From positions 310,001 to 374,000 of the forward strand of contig NZ_CP088930.1 in the NCBI RefSeq assembly GCF_027594825.1: a stretch of 64,000 bases of DNA. The letters run 5' to 3'. The notes below the pieces were generated by a model. The model did no database searches and was not told the DNA's origin. It saw only the letters and a list, made by a program, of their open reading frames with translations. Both the position numbers and the translations under genes were made by a program. This document shows, in pieces, positions 33,539 to 41,129 of this stretch (positions within the stretch are counted from its first letter, which is position 1; every line of letters starts with the position of its first letter). This DNA comes from Serratia liquefaciens. Its GTDB lineage: Bacteria > Pseudomonadota > Gammaproteobacteria > Enterobacterales > Enterobacteriaceae.

Positions 33539-34175
33539 CCGGCTGTGGGCCGGATTTCTCGATACGCTGCTGATGGTGGGCGTTTCTTCCCTGCTGGCAC
33601 TGGCGCTGGGGCTGCCGCTGGCGGTTGTGCTGGTGGTCAGCGAACGCGGTGGGCTCTATGAACAAGTCGGGGTTCAACGGGTACTCGGCTGGCTGGTGAA
33701 TCTGTTTCGCTCGATCCCCTTCTTGATCCTGATGGTCGCCTTGATCCCGTTCACCCGCATGCTGGTCGGCACCTCTTACGGCGTCTGGGCAGCGGTAGTA
33801 CCGCTGACGGTCGCCGCCATGCCGTTCTTTGCGCGCATCGCCGAAGTCAGTCTAAGGGAGGTGGATCACGGCCTGATTGAGGCGGCACAGGCCATGGGAT
33901 GTCGTCGTGGGCACATCATCCGCCACGTGCTGCTGCCGGAAGCGATGCCCGGCATCGTCAGCGGTTTCACCATTACTCTGGTCACCATGATCAACGCTTC
34001 GGCGATGGCCGGGGCTATCGGAGCCGGCGGTCTGGGTGATTTGGCTTACCGTTATGGTTACCAGCGTTTCGACACCCAGGTCATGCTCACCGTCATCGTG
34101 GTGCTGGTGGCTCTGGTCACCCTGCTGCAATTTTTTGGCGATCGGCTTTCGCGCCGATTAAACCACCGGCAATAA
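33522..34175 (+). CDS. MetI-like ABC importer permease
   Basis: Inner-membrane permease of 217 residues with about five hydrophobic segments. It carries the EAA loop [25 protein letters not shown] and [17 protein letters not shown], the hallmark of MetI. GGAGG nine bases before ATG 33522 lies within the end of the ATPase gene, which it overlaps by 17 bp. Together with the two preceding genes it makes a complete MetNIQ-type importer. Confidence 0.93.
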   Translation: MSLLLDRLWAGFLDTLLMVGVSSLLALALGLPLAVVLVVSERGGLYEQVGVQRVLGWLVNLFRSIPFLILMVALIPFTRMLVGTSYGVWAAVVPLTVAAMPFFARIAEVSLREVDHGLIEAAQAMGCRRGHIIRHVLLPEAMPGIVSGFTITLVTMINASAMAGAIGAGGLGDLAYRYGYQRFDTQVMLTVIVVLVALVTLLQFFGDRLSRRLNHRQ

Positions 34176-34200
34176 CCCTTTTGTTAAATGGATATTGATG

Positions 34201-35151
34201 ATGAATAAATTGAAAGCCTCTTTGATCGCCGCGTCGCTGCTGTTGGGCACTTGTGCTCTGTCGAACGCGGCGGCACAGGAAACACCACAGCAAATCACCA
34301 TTGGCTATCAGAAAGCCAATATCTTTGCCCTGTTAAAATACCGTGGCTCGCTGGAGAAGGCCCTGGCGCCTCAGGGCATCAAGCTGCGTTGGATTGAATT
34401 CCCCGCTGGGCCGCAGATGCTGGAGGGACTGAACGTGGGCAGCATTGACCTGGCGGCGACTGGCGATGCACCGCCGGCCTTCGCTCAGGCGGCCAAGGCG
34501 GATCTGATTTATCTGGGGCATTCGCCGGCCAGCCCGAAAACCGAAGCCATTGTGGTGCCCCAGGATTCGCCGATCAAAACCGTCGCCGACCTCAAAGGCA
34601 AACGGGTGGCGCTGAACAAAGGTTCCGACGTCAACTACCTGCTGGTCAGCGCGCTGGAACAGGCCGGATTAAGCTATAAGGACGTTACCCCGGTGTATCT
34701 GCCGCCCAGCGACGCTCGCGCCGCCTTCCAGCGTGGCAGCGTCGACGCCTGGGTGATTTGGGATCCTTATTACGCCGAAGTGCAAAGTCATGCCAACGCT
34801 CGCCTGCTTAAAGACGCCGAAGGCCTGGTACCGCATTACACCTTCTACCTTGCCAGCCGTCACTTTGCCGAAACCTACCCTGACAGCGCCAAGCTGGTGC
34901 TCGACCAGTTGGGAGAACTGAGCACCTGGGCCAACGCGCATCAGGATGAAGCGGCGAAAATCTTGTCACAGAGTACCGGATTGGATCAGGCTATCTGGGC
35001 CAAAGCCCTCGCCCGCATGCCGTTTGGCAGCCAGCGCATGACCCCGGAGGTGTTCGCGCAACAGCAGCAACTGGCGGATAAGTTTACCGCCATCGGTCTC
35101 CTCCCGGTCAAGGTGGATGTCGGCAGCGCACGCTGGTCAGAAGATAAGTAA
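34201..35151 (+). CDS. SsuA-like aliphatic sulfonate/taurine-type binding protein
   Basis: Periplasmic binding protein of about 317 residues, SsuA/TauA/NrtA-like family. A signal peptide ends near NAAA (about residue 25). The mature protein begins ITIGYQKANIFALLKYRGSLE and contains GPQMLEGLNVGSIDLAATGDAPP and VDAWVIWDPYYAE, typical of SsuA. Start is ATG 34201 or the adjacent ATG 34198, after GGA. No SsuB or SsuC partner follows, so it must use a permease elsewhere or share one. Last gene of the sulfur operon, followed by a terminator. Confidence 0.9.
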   Translation: MNKLKASLIAASLLLGTCALSNAAAQETPQQITIGYQKANIFALLKYRGSLEKALAPQGIKLRWIEFPAGPQMLEGLNVGSIDLAATGDAPPAFAQAAKADLIYLGHSPASPKTEAIVVPQDSPIKTVADLKGKRVALNKGSDVNYLLVSALEQAGLSYKDVTPVYLPPSDARAAFQRGSVDAWVIWDPYYAEVQSHANARLLKDAEGLVPHYTFYLASRHFAETYPDSAKLVLDQLGELSTWANAHQDEAAKILSQSTGLDQAIWAKALARMPFGSQRMTPEVFAQQQQLADKFTAIGLLPVKVDVGSARWSEDK

Positions 35152-35309
35152 GTGACTGATTATTTATCTATTAATTCGACTAGCAAAGTCATATTCGGCA
35201 TTTAACCGCCGGGGAGATTTAGATTATGATTCTTGCCTGTCTCTGAGGTTTGTTTCAGGGCCTGTCTACCGGAATTTTTTGTCCTTGTTTTGTTCGTCGT
35301 GAACGCTTG

Positions 35310-35339
35310 GCCGCACCTCTGTGCGGCTTTTTATTTTTT
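35310..35339 (+). terminator. terminator of the plus-strand sulfur operon
   Basis: GCCGCAC (35310-35316) and GTGCGGC (35321-35327) with a CTCT loop, followed by a long T-rich tail. It lies 160 bp after the last stop codon. Confidence 0.88.
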
Positions 35340-35363
35340 GGGGTACTGGCCTGCTGATGGCAT

Positions 35364-35395
35364 AAAAAAACCGGCACCGATTGCTCCGTGCCGGT
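35364..35395 (-). terminator. terminator of the encapsulin operon
   Basis: On the minus strand ACCGGCAC (35395-35388) pairs with GTGCCGGT (35377-35370), followed by a T7 run, 20 bp after the cysteine desulfurase stop codon. Confidence 0.9.
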
Positions 35396-35415
35396 TGTGC
35401 CTTATCGCGCCGGGG

Positions 35416-37245
35416 CTAGCGCCCTTTGGCCAGCTTATGCAAGGTGGCGGCCAACAGATCCACTTCCTCGTGGGTGTTGTAAAATGCCAATGACGGCCGC
35501 ACCGTAGTTTCTACGCCGAAGCGTCGCAAGATCGGTTGAGCGCAATGATGACCGGATCGCACCGCAATGCCCTCACGGTTGAGCGCATTCCCCACCTCTT
35601 CGGTGCGATAACCACTCAAAACGAATGACAGCACGCTGGCCTTATTGGCCGCAGTGCCAATCAGTCGCAGGCCGGGAATGCGGATCAACTGCTCGGTGGC
35701 ATACTCCAGCAGCTCATGCTCGTAGCGGTTGATGTTATCCAGCCCCAGACGTTCGACATAGTCCACCGCCGCCCCCAATCCTACCGCATCGGCAATGTTA
35801 CCGGTGCCGGCTTCAAATCTGGCCGGTGCCGGTTGGTACAGCGTTTTCTCAAAAGTGACGTCGGCAATCATGTTGCCGCCCCCTTGCCACGGCGGCAAGG
35901 TTTCCAGCAGCTCAGCCTTGCCGTACACCGCCCCAATACCGGTAGGAGCAAACACCTTATGGCCGGAGAACACGTAAAAATCCGCGTCCAGCGCCTGCAC
36001 GTTGACCTTCAGGTGAGAGACCGCCTGCGCACCGTCGACCAAAACCCGGGCGCCAGCCTGATGAGCCAGTGCAATCACCTGCTCCACTGGCGTAACCGTG
36101 CCCAAGGCATTGGAGACCTGAGTGATCGAAACCAACCGGGTGCGCGGTGACAATAACTTGCGGTACTCGTCCAGCAGGATTTGCCCGCTGTCATCAACCG
36201 GGATCACCCGAATCTTGGCTCCCACGCTGGCCGCAAGCTGCTGCCAGGGCACAATGTTGGCGTGGTGCTCCAACTGCGAAACCACGATTTCATCTCCCTC
36301 GCCGATGTATTTACGACCAAAGGTATTGGCAATCAGGTTAATGGCCTCGGTTGCGCCACGGGTGAAGACGATTTCCGCCGGTGATTTGGCCCCCAGAAAA
36401 CGGGCCACGCTGTTTCTGGCCCCCTCATAGGCATCCGTTGCTCTGGCGGCAAGCTCATGCGCCGCGCGGTGAATGTTTGAGTTTTCATGGGCGTAGAAAT
36501 ACGCCAGCCGATCGATAACCACCTGCGGCTTATGGGTGGTCGCCGCATTGTCCAGCCACACCAGGGGTTTACCCTTGACCCGTTCTGCCAGGATGGGAAA
36601 GTCCCGGCGTACGGCATGCACATCAAAGCGGCTGCGAGCCCCGTGCTGCGGTACCCCTTCACGCCATTGGTGCCCCTGCTCGAGGAAATAATATTGCCCG
36701 CTGGCCGCATCTTGCGCGACGCCGCTGACCGGCGCTGAGTTTGGGGGAAACAATGCGCCAATAACCGCTTCCAGTTCGCCCTTTATCGCCCCGGCAAAGG
36801 GTTGATCGCTCAGGTGTTGCTGGCCGGTCAGCGCCTGACTTGCCAGCCCCGCCAGCCCGCTATCCGCAGAGTCCTGCCGCTGTTGAGTCGGGTTATCGCT
36901 GAGAAAATAGAACCCGGGCGTTGCTTCAGGAACCCGCGGCTGAGGCAGCGTTGGCGGTGCCAAAAAAGCCTGACGCTGTTGCCCCAGCTGACGGCCGGAC
37001 GGCGCCTGTGCCTCCAGAGCGTCAGTAGCAAGCGCAGCCTCCAGAACGGGCGCAGCGGTCTGCGGTAATACCCTTGTTGCGCTTTCGCTGCCTGCGGCTT
37101 GTTGCAGCCCGGCGCCCAGTTCCTTTCCAGGCAGCGTGCTGAAGATCTGATTAGCCAGCGTGGCCAACGCGTTAACGTCAGGCAAACCGGCCGGCGGCGC
37201 GGCTTGGTGAGGCAGTGCGTTATTTGTAGCTGTCTGGATAGTCAT
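35416..37245 (-). CDS. encapsulin-cargo cysteine desulfurase (SufS-like, long N-terminal extension)
   Basis: A 609-residue cysteine desulfurase, about 200 residues longer than SufS. The catalytic part (about 207-609) is type II SufS-like: PLP lysine Lys430 (FSGHKVFAPTG), His in LEHHANIVPW, and catalytic Cys568 (RSGHHCAQP). Residues 1-206 are low-complexity, rich in Ala, Pro, Gln and Leu, with short islands: LPDVNALATLANQIF, PEATPGFYFLSD and ASGQYYFLEQ. The latter two share a Gly-aromatic-Phe-Leu core. In family 2A encapsulin systems such an extension docks the enzyme to the inner shell wall. The gene overlaps the shell gene by 26 bp. The enzyme takes sulfur from cysteine, probably to store it as elemental or polysulfide sulfur in the capsid. 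Confidence 0.95.
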   Translation of the reverse strand: MTIQTATNNALPHQAAPPAGLPDVNALATLANQIFSTLPGKELGAGLQQAAGSESATRVLPQTAAPVLEAALATDALEAQAPSGRQLGQQRQAFLAPPTLPQPRVPEATPGFYFLSDNPTQQRQDSADSGLAGLASQALTGQQHLSDQPFAGAIKGELEAVIGALFPPNSAPVSGVAQDAASGQYYFLEQGHQWREGVPQHGARSRFDVHAVRRDFPILAERVKGKPLVWLDNAATTHKPQVVIDRLAYFYAHENSNIHRAAHELAARATDAYEGARNSVARFLGAKSPAEIVFTRGATEAINLIANTFGRKYIGEGDEIVVSQLEHHANIVPWQQLAASVGAKIRVIPVDDSGQILLDEYRKLLSPRTRLVSITQVSNALGTVTPVEQVIALAHQAGARVLVDGAQAVSHLKVNVQALDADFYVFSGHKVFAPTGIGAVYGKAELLETLPPWQGGGNMIADVTFEKTLYQPAPARFEAGTGNIADAVGLGAAVDYVERLGLDNINRYEHELLEYATEQLIRIPGLRLIGTAANKASVLSFVLSGYRTEEVGNALNREGIAVRSGHHCAQPILRRFGVETTVRPSLAFYNTHEEVDLLAATLHKLAKGR

Positions 37246-38152
37246 GATATTTGCTCACATCAACATCGTCTAAAACGGCAACGGCATCTTCAGTCAGAAC
37301 CGCCAATGAGCAGTAAAGCGAGATCAGGTAGGAAGCGATCGCATTGCGGTTAATGCCCATAAACCGCACCGACAACCCCGGGCTCTGCTCACCGGCGACG
37401 CCCGGCTGATACAGACCAATGACGCCCTGACGCTTTTCCCCGGTACGCAGCAGAATAATTTTGGTTTTACCCTCTTCGTCGATCGGCAGCTTATCCGAAG
37501 GGATCAGCGGCAAGCCGCGCCAGGTCAGGAACTGCGAGCCAAACAGGCTGACGGTTGGCGGCGGTACGCCACGGCGCGTGCACTCACGCCCGAAGGCCGC
37601 GATGGCTAATGGATGAGCCAGGAAGAAGCCGGGCTCTTTCCATACTTTGGTGATCAATTCATCCAGATCGTCCGGCGTCGGCGCCCCGGTCAGCGTAGAG
37701 ATACGTTGGGCGTCATCAACGCTGGCCAATAAACCGTATTCAGGGTTATTGATCAGCTCGTTTTCCTGGCGTTCTTTAATGGTTTCAATCGTCAAACGCA
37801 GCTGCTCGCGGATCTGATCGTGCGGGCTGCTGTACAAATCCGACACCCGGGTGTGTACATCCAGAATGGTGGTTACGGCATTGAGGAAATATTCACGTGG
37901 CGCCTCTTCGTAATCCACATAGGTCTGCGGCAATAACCCCTCGTCGCGCTGCGAGCAGGCCACCTGCACATTTAATGGATTTTTGACCTTGTTAAGACGA
38001 AATATCCCCGCTTCGACCGGTGTCCACTGCAGCAAATGCACCAGCCAGCGTGGCGTGAGAATAGATAATTGCGGGACGGTCTTCGTCGCGTTAGCCAATT
38101 GCCGCGCGGCATTATCCCCTAATGCAAGCCGGGCATCATTTTGTTGAGACAT
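37220..38152 (-). CDS. family 2A encapsulin shell protein (SrpI type)
   Basis: HK97-fold shell protein of 310 residues, homologous to Synechococcus SrpI and Mycobacterium major membrane protein I. Recognised by NAARQLANATKTVPQLS, TPRWLVHLLQWTPVEAGIFR, LDVHTRVSDLYSSPHDQIRE, ELINNPEYGLL, TPDDLDELI, WKEPGFFLAHPLAIAAF, TWRGLPLIPSDKLP and GLSVRFMGINRNAIASYLI. No cyclic-nucleotide-binding insert is present, so it belongs to family 2A and not 2B. An extended N-arm precedes the E-loop. SD AGGAGAAA lies 8 bases before the ATG. Sixty copies would form an icosahedral compartment about 25 nm wide for the co-encoded desulfurase. Confidence 0.95.
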   Translation of the reverse strand: MSQQNDARLALGDNAARQLANATKTVPQLSILTPRWLVHLLQWTPVEAGIFRLNKVKNPLNVQVACSQRDEGLLPQTYVDYEEAPREYFLNAVTTILDVHTRVSDLYSSPHDQIREQLRLTIETIKERQENELINNPEYGLLASVDDAQRISTLTGAPTPDDLDELITKVWKEPGFFLAHPLAIAAFGRECTRRGVPPPTVSLFGSQFLTWRGLPLIPSDKLPIDEEGKTKIILLRTGEKRQGVIGLYQPGVAGEQSPGLSVRFMGINRNAIASYLISLYCSLAVLTEDAVAVLDDVDVSKYHDYPDSYK

Positions 38153-38245
38153 GGTTGTTTCTCCTGAAAAAATAGGCTGGTGATAAATAATGATTAATTG
38201 CCGGTTAAATAGCGCGTTAAATAGATGCTGGAATTATTGATTTTG

Positions 38246-38267
38246 TTTCGCAGACCTCACTGCGAAA
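38246..38267 (-). promoter_or_regulatory. hairpin between serine acetyltransferase and encapsulin genes
   Basis: TTTCGCAG (38246-38253) and CTGCGAAA (38260-38267) form a perfect 8-bp stem with a 6-base loop in the 142-bp gap before the shell gene. There is no T-run on the minus strand. It may be an mRNA processing or stabilising element that raises shell expression, or an operator for an internal promoter. Confidence 0.4.
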
Positions 38268-38294
38268 TAATCAGGATTAATAAAATACGCCAAA

Positions 38295-39248
38295 TTAAAT
38301 TCCAGAGCCGAATTCATGACTGTCGCTCTGAATATTTGCCTGGCGAATATTACTGCCGGGTTTGACGCTGCGCGTCAGCCAGACATTACCGCCAATGGAA
38401 GACCCTTTCCCAATAGTGATCCTGCCCAACAACGTAGCGCCGGCGTAGATCACCACATCATCTTCAATAATCGGATGACGCGGCTGCCCTTTCTGCAGAA
38501 TGCCGGACTCTTCGGTGACAAAGCGCTTGGCTCCCAACGTGACAGCCTGATAGATACGCACCCGTTTACCGATAATCGCAGTTTCTCCAATCACGACGCC
38601 GGTGCCGTGATCGATAAAAAAGCCGTCATCAATTTGCGCTCCGGGATGAATATCGATACCGGTTTCTCCGTGAGCCTTTTCGGCGATGATGCGTGCCAAC
38701 AGGGGAACGCCTGCCCGATAGAAATAGTGTGCCAAACGGTGATGGATAATGGCGTTAACACCAGGGAAACACAGTAAAACCTCATCCACACTCCGTGCCG
38801 AAGGGTCTCCGTGATAGGCGGCCAGAATATCGCTGTCCAACCGGCGGCGAATGGCGGGCAGCACGGCGGCGAATTGACGCACCAATGTCACCGCCTGTGT
38901 ATTCAGTGCATCCCCCTGCTCGCCGTCTTCGTCCTCGGAACAGCTAAAACCAAGCGCCAGCCGCACCTGAATCAATAGAGCATTCAGCACGGCATCCAAT
39001 GCATGGCCGACGAAGTAATCTTCACTTTCATGGCGCAGATCGTCCGGGCCCAGGCGCATGGGAAATAATATCGCCCGCAGCGATTCGGCAATCTCGTTGA
39101 CTGCGCTCTTCGATGGCAGCTCCTTTTGCCCGGAAACTGAGGCCTGACCGCTGTGTTCACGCCAGTGCAATCTCGCTGAACGCAACTCGTTGACGATATC
39201 GGCCAGTTGCCAGTTGGTATTTTCTTTTAACGGTAAAAAGCGAGTCAT
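38295..39248 (-). CDS. serine O-acetyltransferase (EpsC/SrpH type)
   Basis: Serine acetyltransferase of 317 residues, which makes O-acetylserine, the carbon skeleton for cysteine. The C-terminal left-handed beta-helix begins near 195 (IDIHPGAQIDDGFFIDHGTG). By comparison with CysE the catalytic pair is Asp199 and His214, and VVIGETAIIGKRVRIYQAVTLGAKRF follows. The longer N-terminal helical domain and the segment SVDEVLLCFPGVNAIIHHRLAHYFY are typical of EpsC/SrpH rather than E. coli CysE, and the CysE feedback C-tail is absent. In family 2A encapsulin operons it is the standard partner that raises cysteine supply for the desulfurase. Confidence 0.93.
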   Translation of the reverse strand: MTRFLPLKENTNWQLADIVNELRSARLHWREHSGQASVSGQKELPSKSAVNEIAESLRAILFPMRLGPDDLRHESEDYFVGHALDAVLNALLIQVRLALGFSCSEDEDGEQGDALNTQAVTLVRQFAAVLPAIRRRLDSDILAAYHGDPSARSVDEVLLCFPGVNAIIHHRLAHYFYRAGVPLLARIIAEKAHGETGIDIHPGAQIDDGFFIDHGTGVVIGETAIIGKRVRIYQAVTLGAKRFVTEESGILQKGQPRHPIIEDDVVIYAGATLLGRITIGKGSSIGGNVWLTRSVKPGSNIRQANIQSDSHEFGSGI

Positions 39249-39301
39249 AATTCCCTCTGTTTATCTGATAACACCCCATGACCCACCAAGGACAAGCGCC
39301 G

Positions 39302-39739
39302 TTAATACGTTTTAAACCAGGGCAGATGCCGCGCAGCTTCGAAGCCACCCAGCACACCGTAAACCTGCGTATAACCGGCTTTCTGGGCGGCTAACACCGC
39401 GTCCGCAGAACGTTTTCCGGTTTGGCACAGCAGGAGCAGCGGGTGCTGCTTGTCGACAACCTTGCTTAATTCAAGGAAAAAACGCGGATTGCGGATTTTG
39501 TTCGAACCGGTCAGCCAGGGAACCAAAGAGGATTGTTCAACATAGCCAAATGTCTTTCGCTCTTCCGGACTGCGGATATCCACCAAGACGGCTGACCCGC
39601 TGTTGAACAGTTGCCAACTGGCCTCCGGTGTCAAGTCACGCTCAAAGACGTCAGCATTTTGCGTGCCGGGGTTATTCGCATTCGCGTTGGGATTGTTTAT
39701 AAACGTCTGCGCCGTTGTGTAATGTGGCGATATGGACAT
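39302..39739 (-). CDS. rhodanese-domain sulfurtransferase of encapsulin operon
   Basis: Single-domain rhodanese of 145 residues, with the active-site cysteine in LLLLCQTGKRS (Cys105 from the chosen start). A 30-residue Asn-rich N-terminal tail (NNPNANANNPGTQNADVF) precedes the domain. Start ATG 39739 follows GGAGG by 5 bases; an in-frame GTG two codons earlier overlaps that ribosome site and is rejected. First gene of the minus-strand encapsulin operon. It could load or unload sulfane sulfur. The Asn/Pro-rich tail might be a second cargo tag, which is speculation. Confidence 0.92.
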   Translation of the reverse strand: MSISPHYTTAQTFINNPNANANNPGTQNADVFERDLTPEASWQLFNSGSAVLVDIRSPEERKTFGYVEQSSLVPWLTGSNKIRNPRFFLELSKVVDKQHPLLLLCQTGKRSADAVLAAQKAGYTQVYGVLGGFEAARHLPWFKTY

Positions 39740-40087
39740 ATTCACCTCCGGTATATTCTCTATTTTTCAGTAAGGTTGTTTTCCTTCATTAACCTCAATC
39801 TATTACCCTTTCTCAGTGACAATAAATAACTTTTCATTAGGGCTTATAGTAAAAGCGTCTAGTTCGCCTTAGCTAAATTAACGCTAATAAAAACTGTTTT
39901 TTCACTTATCCCTTTGCCTTTAATCTGGTCATGTTACAGCGCGCTGTTACCCGTTTTCACCCGTTGATCACATTACGGGTAACACAGTTTGTTAACACTC
40001 TTCAGCGTGATATCTGTCGCAAAACCGCCTGCCGAAAACCGCTTTTATAGCATTAACCCAGCAACGCTAATTTTGACAGGTGAAACC
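39740..40087. promoter_or_regulatory. divergent control region of encapsulin operon and 2-hydroxyacid dehydrogenase
   Basis: AT-rich 348-bp region. A cluster of related sites lies at 39933-39983: near-palindrome GTTACAGCGCGCTGTTAC (39933-39950, one mismatch) overlapping GTTACCCGT (39946-39954), which is mirrored by ACGGGTAAC (39975-39983). This looks like an operator array. It lies close to the plus-strand gene and about 195-245 bp from the rhodanese start. No convincing promoter pair was fixed. Confidence 0.45.
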
Positions 40088-41038
40088 ATGACCAACTCTG
40101 CTCCCGATAAAGTGCTGTTAATTGCCCCAGTGATGGAAAACCTGTTGGCCCGTCTCGAAGCTAATTATGCGGTACACCGGCTGTATGAGCAGGCTGACCC
40201 AGCCGCTTTTCTGGCTGAAAAAGGCGACGATTTCCATGCGATAGTCACCCGTGGTGATATCGGCGTAACCACACCGGTACTAGAACAATTACCCAACCTC
40301 GGGCTGATTGCGGTGTTTGGCGTAGGTACTGACGCGATTGATCTGAATTACACCCGTAAACACGGCATTGCCGTCACCATTACCTCGGGCGCCTTGACGG
40401 AAGACGTGGCGGATATGGCTCTGGGATTGTTGCTGGCTACCGCTCGTCAGCTGTGCCACAACGATCGTTTTGTGCGTGAAGGTCGCTGGCTGAAGGAAGC
40501 GCCTGGCCTGTCGGTGCAGGTCAGCGGCAAACGGCTGGGCATTTTCGGCATGGGCAATATCGGCCGCGCCATCGCCCAACGCGCCGCCGGTTTCAATATG
40601 CGCATCCAATACGCCAGCCGCACGCAGGACAGTTCGCTGCCCTATCGCTATTTCCCGGACCTGCTGGCATTAGCGCGGGAAAGCGACTTCTTTATCATTG
40701 CCATTTCCGGCGGTAAAGACAGCGCCGGCCTGGTGGACAAGGCGGTGTTCGACGCCCTGCCGCCGCATGCCCTGGTGATTAACATTGCTCGCGGCAGCAT
40801 CGTTAACCAACCCGACCTGATTGCCGCCCTGCAAAGCGGCGCCATCGCCGGTGCCGGGCTGGACGTTTATGCTCACGAACCCGAGGTGCCTGCCGAACTG
40901 ATCGCCATGGAAAACGTGGTGCTGCAACCGCATATCGCCAGCGCCACCCAGGAAACCCGGCAAAAGATGAGCGATATCGTGTTTAGCAACGTTGAAGCTT
41001 TCTTCAATCGGGCGCCGCTGCCCCACGCCATTGAATAA
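40088..41038 (+). CDS. D-2-hydroxyacid dehydrogenase (GhrB/hydroxypyruvate reductase type)
   Basis: NAD(P)H-dependent 2-hydroxyacid dehydrogenase of 316 residues, reducing 2-keto acids such as glyoxylate, hydroxypyruvate or 2-ketogluconate. The nucleotide site is GMGNIGRAIAQRAAGF (154-169). The catalytic set is Arg235 (INIARGS), Glu264 (AHEPEVP) and His282 (QPHIASAT). Start ATG 40088 follows AGGTGA; the upstream frame has no ribosome site. An MFS transporter follows 91 bp later, so the pair may take up and reduce a sugar acid. The exact substrate is not readable from sequence. Confidence 0.9.
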   Translation: MTNSAPDKVLLIAPVMENLLARLEANYAVHRLYEQADPAAFLAEKGDDFHAIVTRGDIGVTTPVLEQLPNLGLIAVFGVGTDAIDLNYTRKHGIAVTITSGALTEDVADMALGLLLATARQLCHNDRFVREGRWLKEAPGLSVQVSGKRLGIFGMGNIGRAIAQRAAGFNMRIQYASRTQDSSLPYRYFPDLLALARESDFFIIAISGGKDSAGLVDKAVFDALPPHALVINIARGSIVNQPDLIAALQSGAIAGAGLDVYAHEPEVPAELIAMENVVLQPHIASATQETRQKMSDIVFSNVEAFFNRAPLPHAIE

Positions 41039-41129
41039 TTAACGCGTTTTCTTTTCGATTTTATTACTGCCGAACCACAGAACCTCTTTAACGAGAGGTT
41101 CTCCCTGCGCCCTGTAAAGAGAGATCGCC

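Noticed and set aside
35226..35246. Six-codon frame (MILACL) after a GGGGAG
   Set aside because: Looks like a leader peptide, but no plus-strand gene follows before the terminator.
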